From: Deltaproteobacteria bacterium
GTDB lineage: Bacteria; Desulfobacterota; Binatia; UBA12015
Assembly (NCBI GenBank): GCA_003447545.1
Contig: DLYX01000645.1
Coordinates: forward strand, 1-13,237
DNA length: 13,237 bases
Direction of reading: 5' to 3'
Of the stretch, positions 7,125 to 13,237 are shown piece after piece (the stretch's first letter is position 1; each line of letters opens with the position of its first letter). The notes beneath the pieces were generated by a model, which worked only from the letters and a program-made list of their open reading frames with translations, was not told where the DNA came from and ran no database searches. Position numbers and translations under genes: made by a program.

Positions 7125-7670
7125 TCAGAGTTCCCGATTTTTCAAATATTGCGATATCAGGCGGGTTCCCTCTCGGAGAGCCCGGTGTCGGTCCCGGAAA
7201 ACCCGCTCTCTTACCCACTCGCCCTCATCCCAGGCGTCAAAGGAAGATTCCTTGCCGAGTCGCAGTTCCACGATCTTCTCGCCGGGAGGATCTCCTGTCG
7301 CAATGGCCCTTATGGAGACGCCGGAGTCGACGAGAACTCCGAGGGCCCACGGTGGAAGGCGGAGAAACTTTCGCGTCTTTTCGAGTTGTTCCTTTTTTGC
7401 CCGGGATTCCACGGGGCAAAGGTAGCCCCACTCCCCGGGAGCCGGATTGGCGTCGCGAATCAAACTCATATTGGAATCCGAGAGTTCCGACCGTGCGCGA
7501 TCCTCGTCAAATCCCTGACCGACTGCGAAGATGGACTCACCGAGGATACGCTCGGGGGGAATGACTTTCGGCCCCGACGATCGCTGCTTGCCTCCACTTT
7601 TCCCGGTATCTATCCACCAACGTGATTCGACGTCGACGTCCTTGGGTGGATTTTCTTTGGGATCCTTCAT
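7125..7670 (-). CDS. Hypothetical protein (181 aa)
   Basis: No family recognised. The ATG at 7670 follows the stop of the ArnT-like gene by three bases with a weak GGTAG ribosome site, indicating co-transcription. The first 40 residues are polar and low-complexity, rich in Pro, Lys, Asp and Gly. The central part (41-90) includes ERILGESIFAVGQGFDEDRA and GEWGYLCPVESRAKK. Residues 98-125 (KTRKFLRLPPWALGVLVDSG) look folded and mildly hydrophobic but too short and polar for a secure membrane segment. The C-terminus is charged and helical (EWVRERVFRDRHRALREGT). There is no signal peptide, and one cysteine. It looks cytosolic. Function cannot be assigned; position suggests a role with the membrane protein upstream. 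Confidence 0.7.
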   Translation of the reverse strand: MKDPKENPPKDVDVESRWWIDTGKSGGKQRSSGPKVIPPERILGESIFAVGQGFDEDRARSELSDSNMSLIRDANPAPGEWGYLCPVESRAKKEQLEKTRKFLRLPPWALGVLVDSGVSIRAIATGDPPGEKIVELRLGKESSFDAWDEGEWVRERVFRDRHRALREGTRLISQYLKNREL

Positions 7671-7673
7671 GTT

Positions 7674-9164
7674 CTACCGCGATTGCCAGAATGTGGCGCG
7701 CCGATCAAGGCCTCCGGGCGGAGCTGGTTCACCCTCTTCGTCAGCCGCTGCTCCCGTGGACTGCTTCCCGATCACATAGGGGCCGATCTCGGCCACGATT
7801 CGCGTAGGTGTGCCCTCGAGAATCAGCTCTCTTGGAAGAGGTACATCGCGTGCCATTTGGCTCAGTGAGGTTCGCTCGAGAAGAATATAGGGGGTCTGCG
7901 TCGGGTCGGCGATGACTGGAGGCAGCGTTTGCCGACGTCCGTAGTAGGCGATGCGGTGGCGGACATTCTCGGTGGTGCGGATGGGCATATCAATCGGTAC
8001 AAGTCTTCGTGTGAAGCGCCCGGTTTCACGAGCGGCCCAGCTTTCATGCGATCGTCGGGCGATTTCTCCGGGTGATAGCGCCAGTACGACGAGTAGAATC
8101 GAAACAGATACGCCGAGCGCGAAAAAGGCATTCTTTCGCGAGACGTTTTCGATTGCCCAGATGCACGGGACGGCGATTGAAACGCAAAGTCCGACAAAAA
8201 GGCTGGACCACTGTCCGGTAAAAATAACTTCGAGCAGCGAGCAGAAGAGCCAGATCCCGATGAATCGGGGGGATCCCTGCCATTGCCAGTCTGCCGGGCG
8301 AAAGGCTATCCCCAGGGCCACGACGGGCAGTAACGGGAGAAACACCAGCAAGCCGAGGAGAAAACTGACCGGGTCCTGGGCCGCGGGAAAGCCCCCAATG
8401 CCCATCGCGAGGGCATCCTGCAGTTGGCTTCCGTGGGCCACCAGAATCCCCACGCTGAGCAACGAGAGGATCGCGGCCGATATCAGGGTTACGGCCATCA
8501 GCATCATGGTGTTCCGGAAGGTCAGACCTCGAAGGCGCTGCAGCCAGATCGCGGTGAACAGCAGCAGCCAAAGAGCTGGATAACCGACCAATGCGAAACT
8601 CGCGCCGATCGCCATGCCGGCATAAACGCCGGCGAGTCGGGAGACCGCCAGCACGCGAATCGCGCGGAGCGCCAAAAAGCTGGTCAGCAGATAAAATGGG
8701 GCTACCGAGAGTTGGGCGCCCAAAAGTGCGCGGCCGCTGGACGTGGCAAAAAGCAGGATGACGGCCAGAATTCCGACGCGTGTCGAGTAGAGTCGTTCCC
8801 CCAATCGAAGCAGGACGGACATGGCCGCAACCCCTGCCAGCAGGCCGAGGATCCGCAATTGGAATTCGTTGCTGCCCACGATGCTCCTGCCCATAGCGGC
8901 CAGTGCGATGCCGGCCGTGGTGAGTGGTCCTTGAGCGATCATGCTGCTTGCGGGATGATCCGAGAGATGACGGACGGCGAGAGCCAGAGAGGCCTCGCTT
9001 TCTACGAGGGGACTCCGCACGGGTGCGATGTTCAGGATGACGAAGAGGCCAATCAAGGGCACCAGAAACGTAGCGAGGGTTAGCGGCAGCCTCGGGCCAC
9101 GGCGGGGTTTCGCAGGAATAAGAAGTTTTGCCACGTTGGATTTCCGTTGAATCTTCTCCGGCAT
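7674..9164 (-). CDS. ArnT/PMT-like polytopic membrane protein (GT-C fold)
   Basis: A 496-aa integral membrane protein from ATG 9164, about 37 bases after the HEAT-gene stop. A short basic N-terminus (KIQRKSNVAKLLIPAKPRRGPR) is followed by the first helix at about 27-49, and many hydrophobic segments follow to about residue 364. The C-terminal 130 residues are soluble and probably periplasmic. The segment GPLTTAGIALAAMGRSIVGSNEFQLRILGLLAGVAAM at about 79-115 matches the second and third helices of the ArnT/dolichyl-phosphate-mannose mannosyltransferase group, which transfers sugars from polyprenyl-phosphate donors in the periplasm. The acidic pairs expected in this family are altered: the first loop reads SPLVESEASLA rather than the usual DE motif, and the later Asp site reads GAQLSVAP. 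Catalysis is therefore uncertain. The open frame reaches 9287, but the extra 41 residues overlap the HEAT gene. Confidence 0.7.
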   Translation of the reverse strand: MPEKIQRKSNVAKLLIPAKPRRGPRLPLTLATFLVPLIGLFVILNIAPVRSPLVESEASLALAVRHLSDHPASSMIAQGPLTTAGIALAAMGRSIVGSNEFQLRILGLLAGVAAMSVLLRLGERLYSTRVGILAVILLFATSSGRALLGAQLSVAPFYLLTSFLALRAIRVLAVSRLAGVYAGMAIGASFALVGYPALWLLLFTAIWLQRLRGLTFRNTMMLMAVTLISAAILSLLSVGILVAHGSQLQDALAMGIGGFPAAQDPVSFLLGLLVFLPLLPVVALGIAFRPADWQWQGSPRFIGIWLFCSLLEVIFTGQWSSLFVGLCVSIAVPCIWAIENVSRKNAFFALGVSVSILLVVLALSPGEIARRSHESWAARETGRFTRRLVPIDMPIRTTENVRHRIAYYGRRQTLPPVIADPTQTPYILLERTSLSQMARDVPLPRELILEGTPTRIVAEIGPYVIGKQSTGAAADEEGEPAPPGGLDRRATFWQSR

Positions 9165-9201
9165 ACCACGAGTCGGGTGCCCGGAGGTAGTCTGATTAAA
9201 T

Positions 9202-10023
9202 TTACTTGCCAGACCAGCGATGGATCGCCTGCCGAGCGGCTCGGGCCAGGCTGGGGTCTTTGGATTCGGCGGCCTTTTCGAGGGCATCGCGCCCTTGATA
9301 GAGGTGGAGTTTTCCGATGGTGGCCGCGGAAGCCCTGCGCACGCCGGGCACGGGATCGGTGTTCAAAATCGACACCAGCTTGCGCGCGAGCGCGTCCTTG
9401 TCTCCTACTGGAATCTCGGTTGTGGTCAGAGTGGTGAGGGCCGAAAGGCGGCCATGCCCATCGGGATCATCAAGCCGTTCGCGTGCCAATTCGTGAAGGC
9501 CCTCGGCGCGGAGGTCGCGCAGGCAGTATAGAGCCATTCGGCGCAGGGTCGCGCCGGGCCCTCGAGTCGCTTGCCGAAGTTCCTCCTGAACGGAAGCAGA
9601 TTCACGCGCGATCGCGCAGGTGATTTCAGCGGCCGCCCATCGACTATCCCCGTCTTCTGCGGCCAGCATTTCCTGAATGGGCGGCCAGATTTTGGAGTTT
9701 TCGGGTGAAAATTTCCCAAGAGTATAAGCCGCGCCCCACCGAAGTTCCGGGTCAGAGCTGCTGAGAGCTTTCTCGAGGGCCTCGACGATCGCGGGCGAAT
9801 TTGCTGCCAGAGCTTGCAAGGATTCGGAGAGGCGTCGCTGCTCGGATCGGCTGATTCCCGCCAGGCAGGCGACCAGTTCGACGGCACACTCGGGGGGAAT
9901 TTGCTGATCGCTGATCTCTGCAAGAAAGTCCGTAATCGCAAACGGCAACCGTGATCGCTCGCGGGCGTCCCTTGCGGCGAGTTTACGCAAGGGATCCAGC
10001 ACCTCGGCGCTGGCAAACTTCAA
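9202..10023 (-). CDS. HEAT-repeat (PBS-lyase-like repeat) protein
   Basis: A 273-aa protein made largely of short alpha-helical HEAT-type repeats. Repeat-like units are visible at SSSDPELRWGAAYTLGKF, AAEDGDSRWAAAEITCAIA, RGPGATLRRMALYCLRDL, DDPDGHGRLSALTTLTTT, NTDPVPGVRRASAATIGKL and ESKDPSLARAARQAIHRW, each with the D-x-x-x-R-x-x-A pattern. Such proteins are scaffolds or partners of modifying enzymes; no enzyme motif is present. The start is TTG 10023-10021, overlapping the TGA of the upstream gene, with a strong GAGGG ribosome site seven bases before it inside the LplA-like coding region. GTG 10005 is an alternative. An ATG at 10092 lies inside the upstream gene without repeat sequence. No signal peptide. 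Coupling to the lipoate-ligase-like gene suggests a joint function. Confidence 0.8.
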   Translation of the reverse strand: MKFASAEVLDPLRKLAARDARERSRLPFAITDFLAEISDQQIPPECAVELVACLAGISRSEQRRLSESLQALAANSPAIVEALEKALSSSDPELRWGAAYTLGKFSPENSKIWPPIQEMLAAEDGDSRWAAAEITCAIARESASVQEELRQATRGPGATLRRMALYCLRDLRAEGLHELARERLDDPDGHGRLSALTTLTTTEIPVGDKDALARKLVSILNTDPVPGVRRASAATIGKLHLYQGRDALEKAAESKDPSLARAARQAIHRWSGK

Positions 10024-11045
10024 ACGGCTGCCCTCAGGGCGCGAACAAGGAGATCTTCGAGACTCGTGGCATCCATGCCGAGAGCGTAGCAATCGGGAGC
10101 GGTGAAGAGCTTGTGCAGAATACGATGCAGGGAATCGGGAGTGGCCGGCTGTCCTCGCAGGGCTCGGACAAGTTTCTCGGGGAAGTTCGGAGGTGCCAGA
10201 AAATCGCCACCGACAAAGATGTCGGCAACAAGTCCTTCGTGAACCTGGATGGCAGCCACGACGGGCCCCAGACGCCCCTCAACTTGTACGCAAGGTGCAT
10301 CCACTGATTTGGAATGCGGCCGATCGTCAATTTGTTCCTCGCCCCAGCGCTCGAGGCTGGAGGCGTCGCAGACTCCGACCCCGAGTCCCAGAATTTCGGC
10401 GTAGGCGCTTCCGAGCGGTCCCAGAGCGGCATTCGGGGGAAGGTGGGCCTCGCTGGAGTGACCGAGACGTTCGAGCGTCGTGGATTCCTCAGGCGTCCAG
10501 ACCAGGGATGGGACGATTCCCTTCGGATCGATCTGGTCGAGTCTGAGCATGGTTTCGGAGAGGCTGGTGGTTTGTGCCAGCAAGATCTGGATGAGCAATG
10601 CCCCGCCGGGATCTTCGCGGAAACCGAGATGAGCAAGGCGTTGTTGCTGCACCGTGATGAAATCAAGGCCCGGATAGACAGGGTCGATTCGCATCGTGCG
10701 GAGCCAGGCGAGAACCCCCCGCACGCCGCGGTTGAGGATCTGTTCGGGACGTAGCGAGTCTCCGAGGACTGCTCGTTGGGGGAGACTCAAGGTGATGGCA
10801 AGAAATCCCTCGCCAGCAGCAACCGCGCGTCCGCCGGTATGGCGTCGCCAGACCCGGTGCCTCGCATCGGGTAGTTCGGGGTGAAATGGGCCGAGAGATA
10901 ATAATTGGCCGTGGAGGGCCGAGACGTGAAGGTGAATTTCACCCAGGCGTGCCCTTGCCAAAAGCGCCTGTTCTCGGAGCCGCTGGGCTCGGGGACCGAC
11001 CTGGCGAGCCGAGCTGAGTAGAAGTGTGTCCTGAAGGGCTGGCAT
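10020..11045 (-). CDS. Lipoate-protein ligase A-like protein (BPL/LplA/LipB family), possibly inactive
   Basis: A 341-aa protein from ATG 11045 with AGG six bases upstream. It has the LplA/LipM-type fold: QLLSLGPFHPEL, then VWRRHTGGRAVAAGEGFLAITLSLP at about 66-89, which is the RRxTGG(G/R)xV substrate-binding motif. The C-terminal part (VAAIQVHEGLVADIFVGGDFLAPP and the following helices) resembles the LplA accessory domain. The family attaches lipoate or octanoate to the lysine of lipoyl domains. The usual catalytic segment (GRKxxG, with an invariant Lys) seems to read VQQQRLAHLGF, with Arg 136 or so in place of Lys, and no LipM-type catalytic Cys is seen there. It may therefore be a divergent ligase, a regulator or another acyl-binding protein. 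It heads the minus-strand block and is divergent from hemQ. Confidence 0.75.
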   Translation of the reverse strand: MPALQDTLLLSSARQVGPRAQRLREQALLARARLGEIHLHVSALHGQLLSLGPFHPELPDARHRVWRRHTGGRAVAAGEGFLAITLSLPQRAVLGDSLRPEQILNRGVRGVLAWLRTMRIDPVYPGLDFITVQQQRLAHLGFREDPGGALLIQILLAQTTSLSETMLRLDQIDPKGIVPSLVWTPEESTTLERLGHSSEAHLPPNAALGPLGSAYAEILGLGVGVCDASSLERWGEEQIDDRPHSKSVDAPCVQVEGRLGPVVAAIQVHEGLVADIFVGGDFLAPPNFPEKLVRALRGQPATPDSLHRILHKLFTAPDCYALGMDATSLEDLLVRALRAAV

Positions 11046-11164
11046 CTTTAACCTAGGGATATCGGATCGATCGCTCGCAGGGTAGGGCGTTCCCTTGCGG
11101 GTCGCGCTGGCCGGGTCTACCAGAGAGGGAGAGAAGTTCGGGAAGCAACCCAAGGAGATGACCG
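11046..11164. promoter_or_regulatory. Divergent intergenic region between lplA-like gene and hemQ
   Basis: Both starts point away from this 119-base interval, so promoters for the minus-strand block and for hemQ-rnhA should lie here. I see no convincing -35/-10 pair or operator. The clear signals are ribosome sites: AAGGAG at 11154-11159 side for hemQ and AGG before the lplA-like ATG. Confidence 0.45.
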
Positions 11165-12004
11165 ATGGCCGAAAACGACAGCCCCGCCAATACCCCGCTC
11201 GACGTGCATGCCGAGGGGTGGTCTGTGCTCCATATATATTACCGGATCGATCGGGCGCTCTGGACGAGCCTTGATGAAAAGGAGCAGGAAGAGGGCCTTG
11301 AGGAATTCATGGCCTTGCTTGTGGCAGCGGAGCAGGAAGCGGATCTGCAGGTGGTTGCCCAAGGTGTGATCGGCAAGGCCGACTTTGGTCTGGTGGTAAT
11401 TCATCCGAAGATCGAACGGGTCCAGAGGCTCACCCAGGAGGTGTCCGCCACGATATTGGGGGCCTGCTTCGAGACAGTCTATTCCTATCTCTCCATTTCC
11501 GAGGTCAGCGAGTATCAGACCAGCACGGGAGAGTTCGCCCGCAAATTGATCGATGAGGAAGGGCTGGCTCCCGCGACCGAAGAGTTTCAGCAAAAACTCG
11601 GCGCTTTCTCCGAGCGGATGGGGCATTATGCCAAGGCCCGCCTCTATCCCGAGCTGCCGGGCAAGGACAAACCCGTGATTTGTTTTTACCCGATGAGCAA
11701 GCAGCGCGGTGAGCGTTTCAATTGGTATGCGCTCTCTCTGGCCGAGCGCAAGCGGTTGATGGGCGAGCATGCCACGTCGGGTCGCCGATACGCGGGGCGT
11801 ATCCAGCAGCTGGTCACGAGTTCCACGGGGATCGACGACTGGGAGTGGGGCGTCACGCTCTTCTCCAAGGACCTCAAAGCGATCCGCGATATTGTCTATG
11901 AGCTTCGCTACGACGAGGGCAGCACTTTTTACGGGTTGTTTGGTGAGTTCTATATCGGTGTGCGCATCGAGCCTCTGGATCTTGCCAAAGCTCTGCAACT
12001 CTAG
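11165..12004 (+). CDS. hemQ: Coproheme decarboxylase HemQ (chlorite dismutase family)
   Basis: A 279-aa protein of the Cld/HemQ family. HemQ completes the coproporphyrin-dependent heme pathway by oxidatively decarboxylating two propionates of coproheme III to give heme b. Visible landmarks: [17 protein letters not shown] at 174-190, in which Tyr 175 and Lys 179 align with the catalytic Tyr145 and Lys149 of Gram-positive Hem[15 protein letters not shown] with the probable proximal heme ligand His 202; and [14 protein letters not shown] through [18 protein letters not shown] at 224-262. The distal position looks like Gln (RIQQLV, 214/215) rather than the Arg of true chlorite dismutases, which supports HemQ. 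The start is well defined by AAGGAG about seven bases upstream. rnhA begins 13 bases after the stop, so they are probably co-transcribed. Confidence 0.9.
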   Translation: MAENDSPANTPLDVHAEGWSVLHIYYRIDRALWTSLDEKEQEEGLEEFMALLVAAEQEADLQVVAQGVIGKADFGLVVIHPKIERVQRLTQEVSATILGACFETVYSYLSISEVSEYQTSTGEFARKLIDEEGLAPATEEFQQKLGAFSERMGHYAKARLYPELPGKDKPVICFYPMSKQRGERFNWYALSLAERKRLMGEHATSGRRYAGRIQQLVTSSTGIDDWEWGVTLFSKDLKAIRDIVYELRYDEGSTFYGLFGEFYIGVRIEPLDLAKALQL

Positions 12005-12017
12005 GGACTGCGCCGAA

Positions 12018-12452
12018 GTGAAACAGATCCAGATGTACACGGATGGCTCCTGCCACGGGAACCCCGGACCGGGAGGTTGGGGTGCGATTCTGAAATGGGA
12101 GGGTCGCGAGCGCGAGTTGTCCGGAGGTGCCGACGCTACCACGAACAATCAGATGGAGCTGATGGCCGTGATCGAGGGACTGAAGGCGCTGCGCGAATCC
12201 TGTGATGTCGAGGTCTTTACGGATTCAAAATACGTCATGGACGGTATGAAGTCCTGGATTCATGGATGGAAAAAGCGCGGTTGGAAGACGGCAAACAAAC
12301 AGCCAGTAAAGAATATCGAATATTGGCAGTCTCTGGATCGGGAAGTTGCGCGGCATACGGTCACCTGGACTTGGGTCAAGGGCCATTCGGGTCATCCGGA
12401 AAATGAGCGAGCGGATTTACTGGCCAACGAGCAGGCATCGCGCCACGGCTGA
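12018..12452 (+). CDS. rnhA: Ribonuclease HI
   Basis: A 144-aa enzyme cleaving the RNA strand of RNA-DNA hybrids, in R-loop and primer removal. All catalytic residues are present: Asp 9 ([20 protein letters not shown]), Glu 47 ([10 protein letters not shown]), Asp 69 (VFTDSKYV) and Asp 133 (ENERADLLA), plus the conserved His 123 in [10 protein letters not shown]. The basic substrate-handle region [20 protein letters not shown] at 80-99 is close to the E. coli enzyme. The start is GTG 12018, which aligns with the E. coli N-terminus (LKQVEIFTDG versus [10 protein letters not shown]); an AGGG lies about 11 bases upstream, overlapping the end of hemQ. ATG 12033 would cut the first strand. The length is slightly shorter than E. 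coli (155 aa), lacking only the tail. Confidence 0.95.
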   Translation: MKQIQMYTDGSCHGNPGPGGWGAILKWEGRERELSGGADATTNNQMELMAVIEGLKALRESCDVEVFTDSKYVMDGMKSWIHGWKKRGWKTANKQPVKNIEYWQSLDREVARHTVTWTWVKGHSGHPENERADLLANEQASRHG

Positions 12453-12464
12453 TTCCCTGCAGCC

Positions 12465-12878
12465 CTAGAAGCGCAGAAGCGGCATCCCGAAGAAAACCTG
12501 CAACGCCGCGAGGAGCAGGGCGATCATGCCGATCAACGGGTGGAGCGTGCGCGCACGGGGGTCTTCGGGTACTCGCCGCGAGAGCAAGGCGCCGGTGCTG
12601 AGCAAGACAATGACAGCGACCCCGATGCGGAAATGCCAGCCGCTGGCGATATCCAGATCGGGGCGCCAAAGCCATGTCGAGACGATTCCCATGAAGAAGG
12701 CCAGGAGCGTGACACCGTAGGCCAATGGTGCGGCCTGGGCATGCCTGGGACGCAGATGCTCTCCGCGCCTTTCACGCGAGCGCAGGCCGAAGCTCGCGGC
12801 ACGAAGGAGAAGGGCCAGGGCGATGAGCCCAATGATGGGGTGGATATAGGCCATGAGACGATCGACATTGGAGATCAT
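12465..12878 (-). CDS. Four-helix membrane protein, DUF4079-like
   Basis: A 137-aa protein with four predicted membrane helices at about 12-31, 51-70, 82-100 and 112-130. It contains two matching HPxIG motifs (YIHPIIGLIAL at 11-21 and TLHPLIGMIAL at 111-121) and a further His at 82 (SGWHFRIG). This repeated two-helix layout with helix-borne histidines resembles DUF4079 and cytochrome-b561-like proteins, where histidines may bind heme; heme binding here is an inference. The ATG at 12878 has AAGG six bases upstream; a longer frame up to 12995 adds unconserved polar sequence crossing the neighbour's start. It is convergent with rnhA, 12 bases apart, and divergent from the ABM gene. No function is established. 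Confidence 0.75.
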   Translation of the reverse strand: MISNVDRLMAYIHPIIGLIALALLLRAASFGLRSRERRGEHLRPRHAQAAPLAYGVTLLAFFMGIVSTWLWRPDLDIASGWHFRIGVAVIVLLSTGALLSRRVPEDPRARTLHPLIGMIALLLAALQVFFGMPLLRF

Positions 12879-12973
12879 CCCGGACCTTCCCGTCTGAACG
12901 GTTCCGGTGTTATTCCGAAGGGTCGCCGGCGCACGTGTCGCTCTGCTAGAAGAATCGGAGAAAGGATATTGAT

Positions 12974-13237
12974 ATGATTCATGTGATAGCGACAATCCCT
13001 GTCCAGGCGGGCAAGGGAGAGGAATTCGAAGGGATTTTCAACGAATTGGGCGCTCAGGTGCGCGCCAACGAGCCGGGCTGCCAACGGTATGAGTTCTGCA
13101 AGTCTCTGGACCGGCCGGACCATTATGTCGTGGTGGAACTTTACGCGGATCAGGAATCTTTCGACGCCCACGGCAAGACTGAATACTTTCGGGCCGCGGG
13201 CAAGAAATTTGGCGGCCTGATGGCTGGTGCCCCGGAT
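12974..13237 (+). CDS. Antibiotic-biosynthesis-monooxygenase (ABM) domain protein, partial
   Basis: The gene starts at ATG 12974 with AAAGGA seven bases upstream and runs off the right edge after 88 codons. It begins MIHVIATIPVQAGKGEEFEG, followed by NEPGCQRYEFCKSLDRPDHYVVVELYADQESFDAHGKTEYFRAAG. The GCxxY, the E-x-Y-A-D strand and the H-x-x-x-x-x-F segment are the hallmarks of the ABM ferredoxin-like dimer fold (about 95-105 aa), so most of the protein is present. Members include cofactor-free quinol monooxygenases (YgiN-type), heme-degrading IsdG-like enzymes and many of unknown role. Proximity to hemQ is not enough to assign heme degradation. It is divergent from the DUF4079-like gene. Confidence 0.85.
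   Translation, partial: MIHVIATIPVQAGKGEEFEGIFNELGAQVRANEPGCQRYEFCKSLDRPDHYVVVELYADQESFDAHGKTEYFRAAGKKFGGLMAGAPD

Noticed and set aside
8424..9083. Plus-strand open frame of 219 codons opposite the ArnT-like gene
   Set aside because: Its very polar Gln/Gly/Arg-rich translation is the expected shadow of a hydrophobic protein on the other strand.
12447..12464. Possible terminator hairpin GGCTG...CAGCC between rnhA and the DUF4079-like gene
   Set aside because: The stem is only five pairs with an eight-base loop and no T-tract follows on either strand.

Overview
The window is gene-dense, moderately GC-rich bacterial chromosome with no rRNA, tRNA, insertion sequence, CRISPR or prophage signal. 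It carries 14 protein genes. The taxon cannot be fixed from sequence alone. A prfB with a programmed frameshift, a coproheme decarboxylase (HemQ), a bacterial RNase HI and many TTG/GTG starts coupled to stops would fit a Gram-negative lineage of the myxobacterial/deltaproteobacterial or Binatota type. That placement is a low-confidence guess.

Layout. On the minus strand at the left edge lie the N-terminal part of a secreted alpha/beta-hydrolase (1-394) and an AcoX/ATP-NAD-kinase-like protein (621-1670). Divergent from the latter is prfB (1776-2892, +), which is read through a classical +1 frameshift at CTT TGA C, so a single-frame ORF gives the wrong N-terminus. From 11045 down to 2874 runs a minus-strand block of eight closely packed genes: lipoate-ligase-like protein, HEAT-repeat protein, ArnT/PMT-like polytopic membrane protein, an unrecognised 181-aa protein, a TPR protein, an unrecognised 91-aa protein, a LuxE-like acyl-protein synthetase, and an 810-aa fusion of a LuxC-like acyl reductase to a class III PLP aminotransferase. 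Right of a divergent intergenic region are hemQ and rnhA (+), a DUF4079-like four-helix membrane protein (-), and the start of an ABM-type monooxygenase (+), cut by the window end.

The most interesting content is the LuxE + LuxC-aminotransferase pair. LuxE would activate a carboxylic acid as acyl-AMP and acyl-Cys, the LuxC domain would reduce the thioester to an aldehyde, and the fused aminotransferase would convert the aldehyde to a primary amine. The catalytic signatures of all three steps are visible, and the two genes are one base apart. No luciferase (LuxAB) or LuxD is present, so this is not a bioluminescence locus. The substrate is unknown. The upstream block (TPR, 91-aa, 181-aa, ArnT-like, HEAT and LplA-like proteins) may belong to the same pathway or be a separate transcription unit; a perfect 17-bp palindrome just before the TPR start codon marks a possible boundary.
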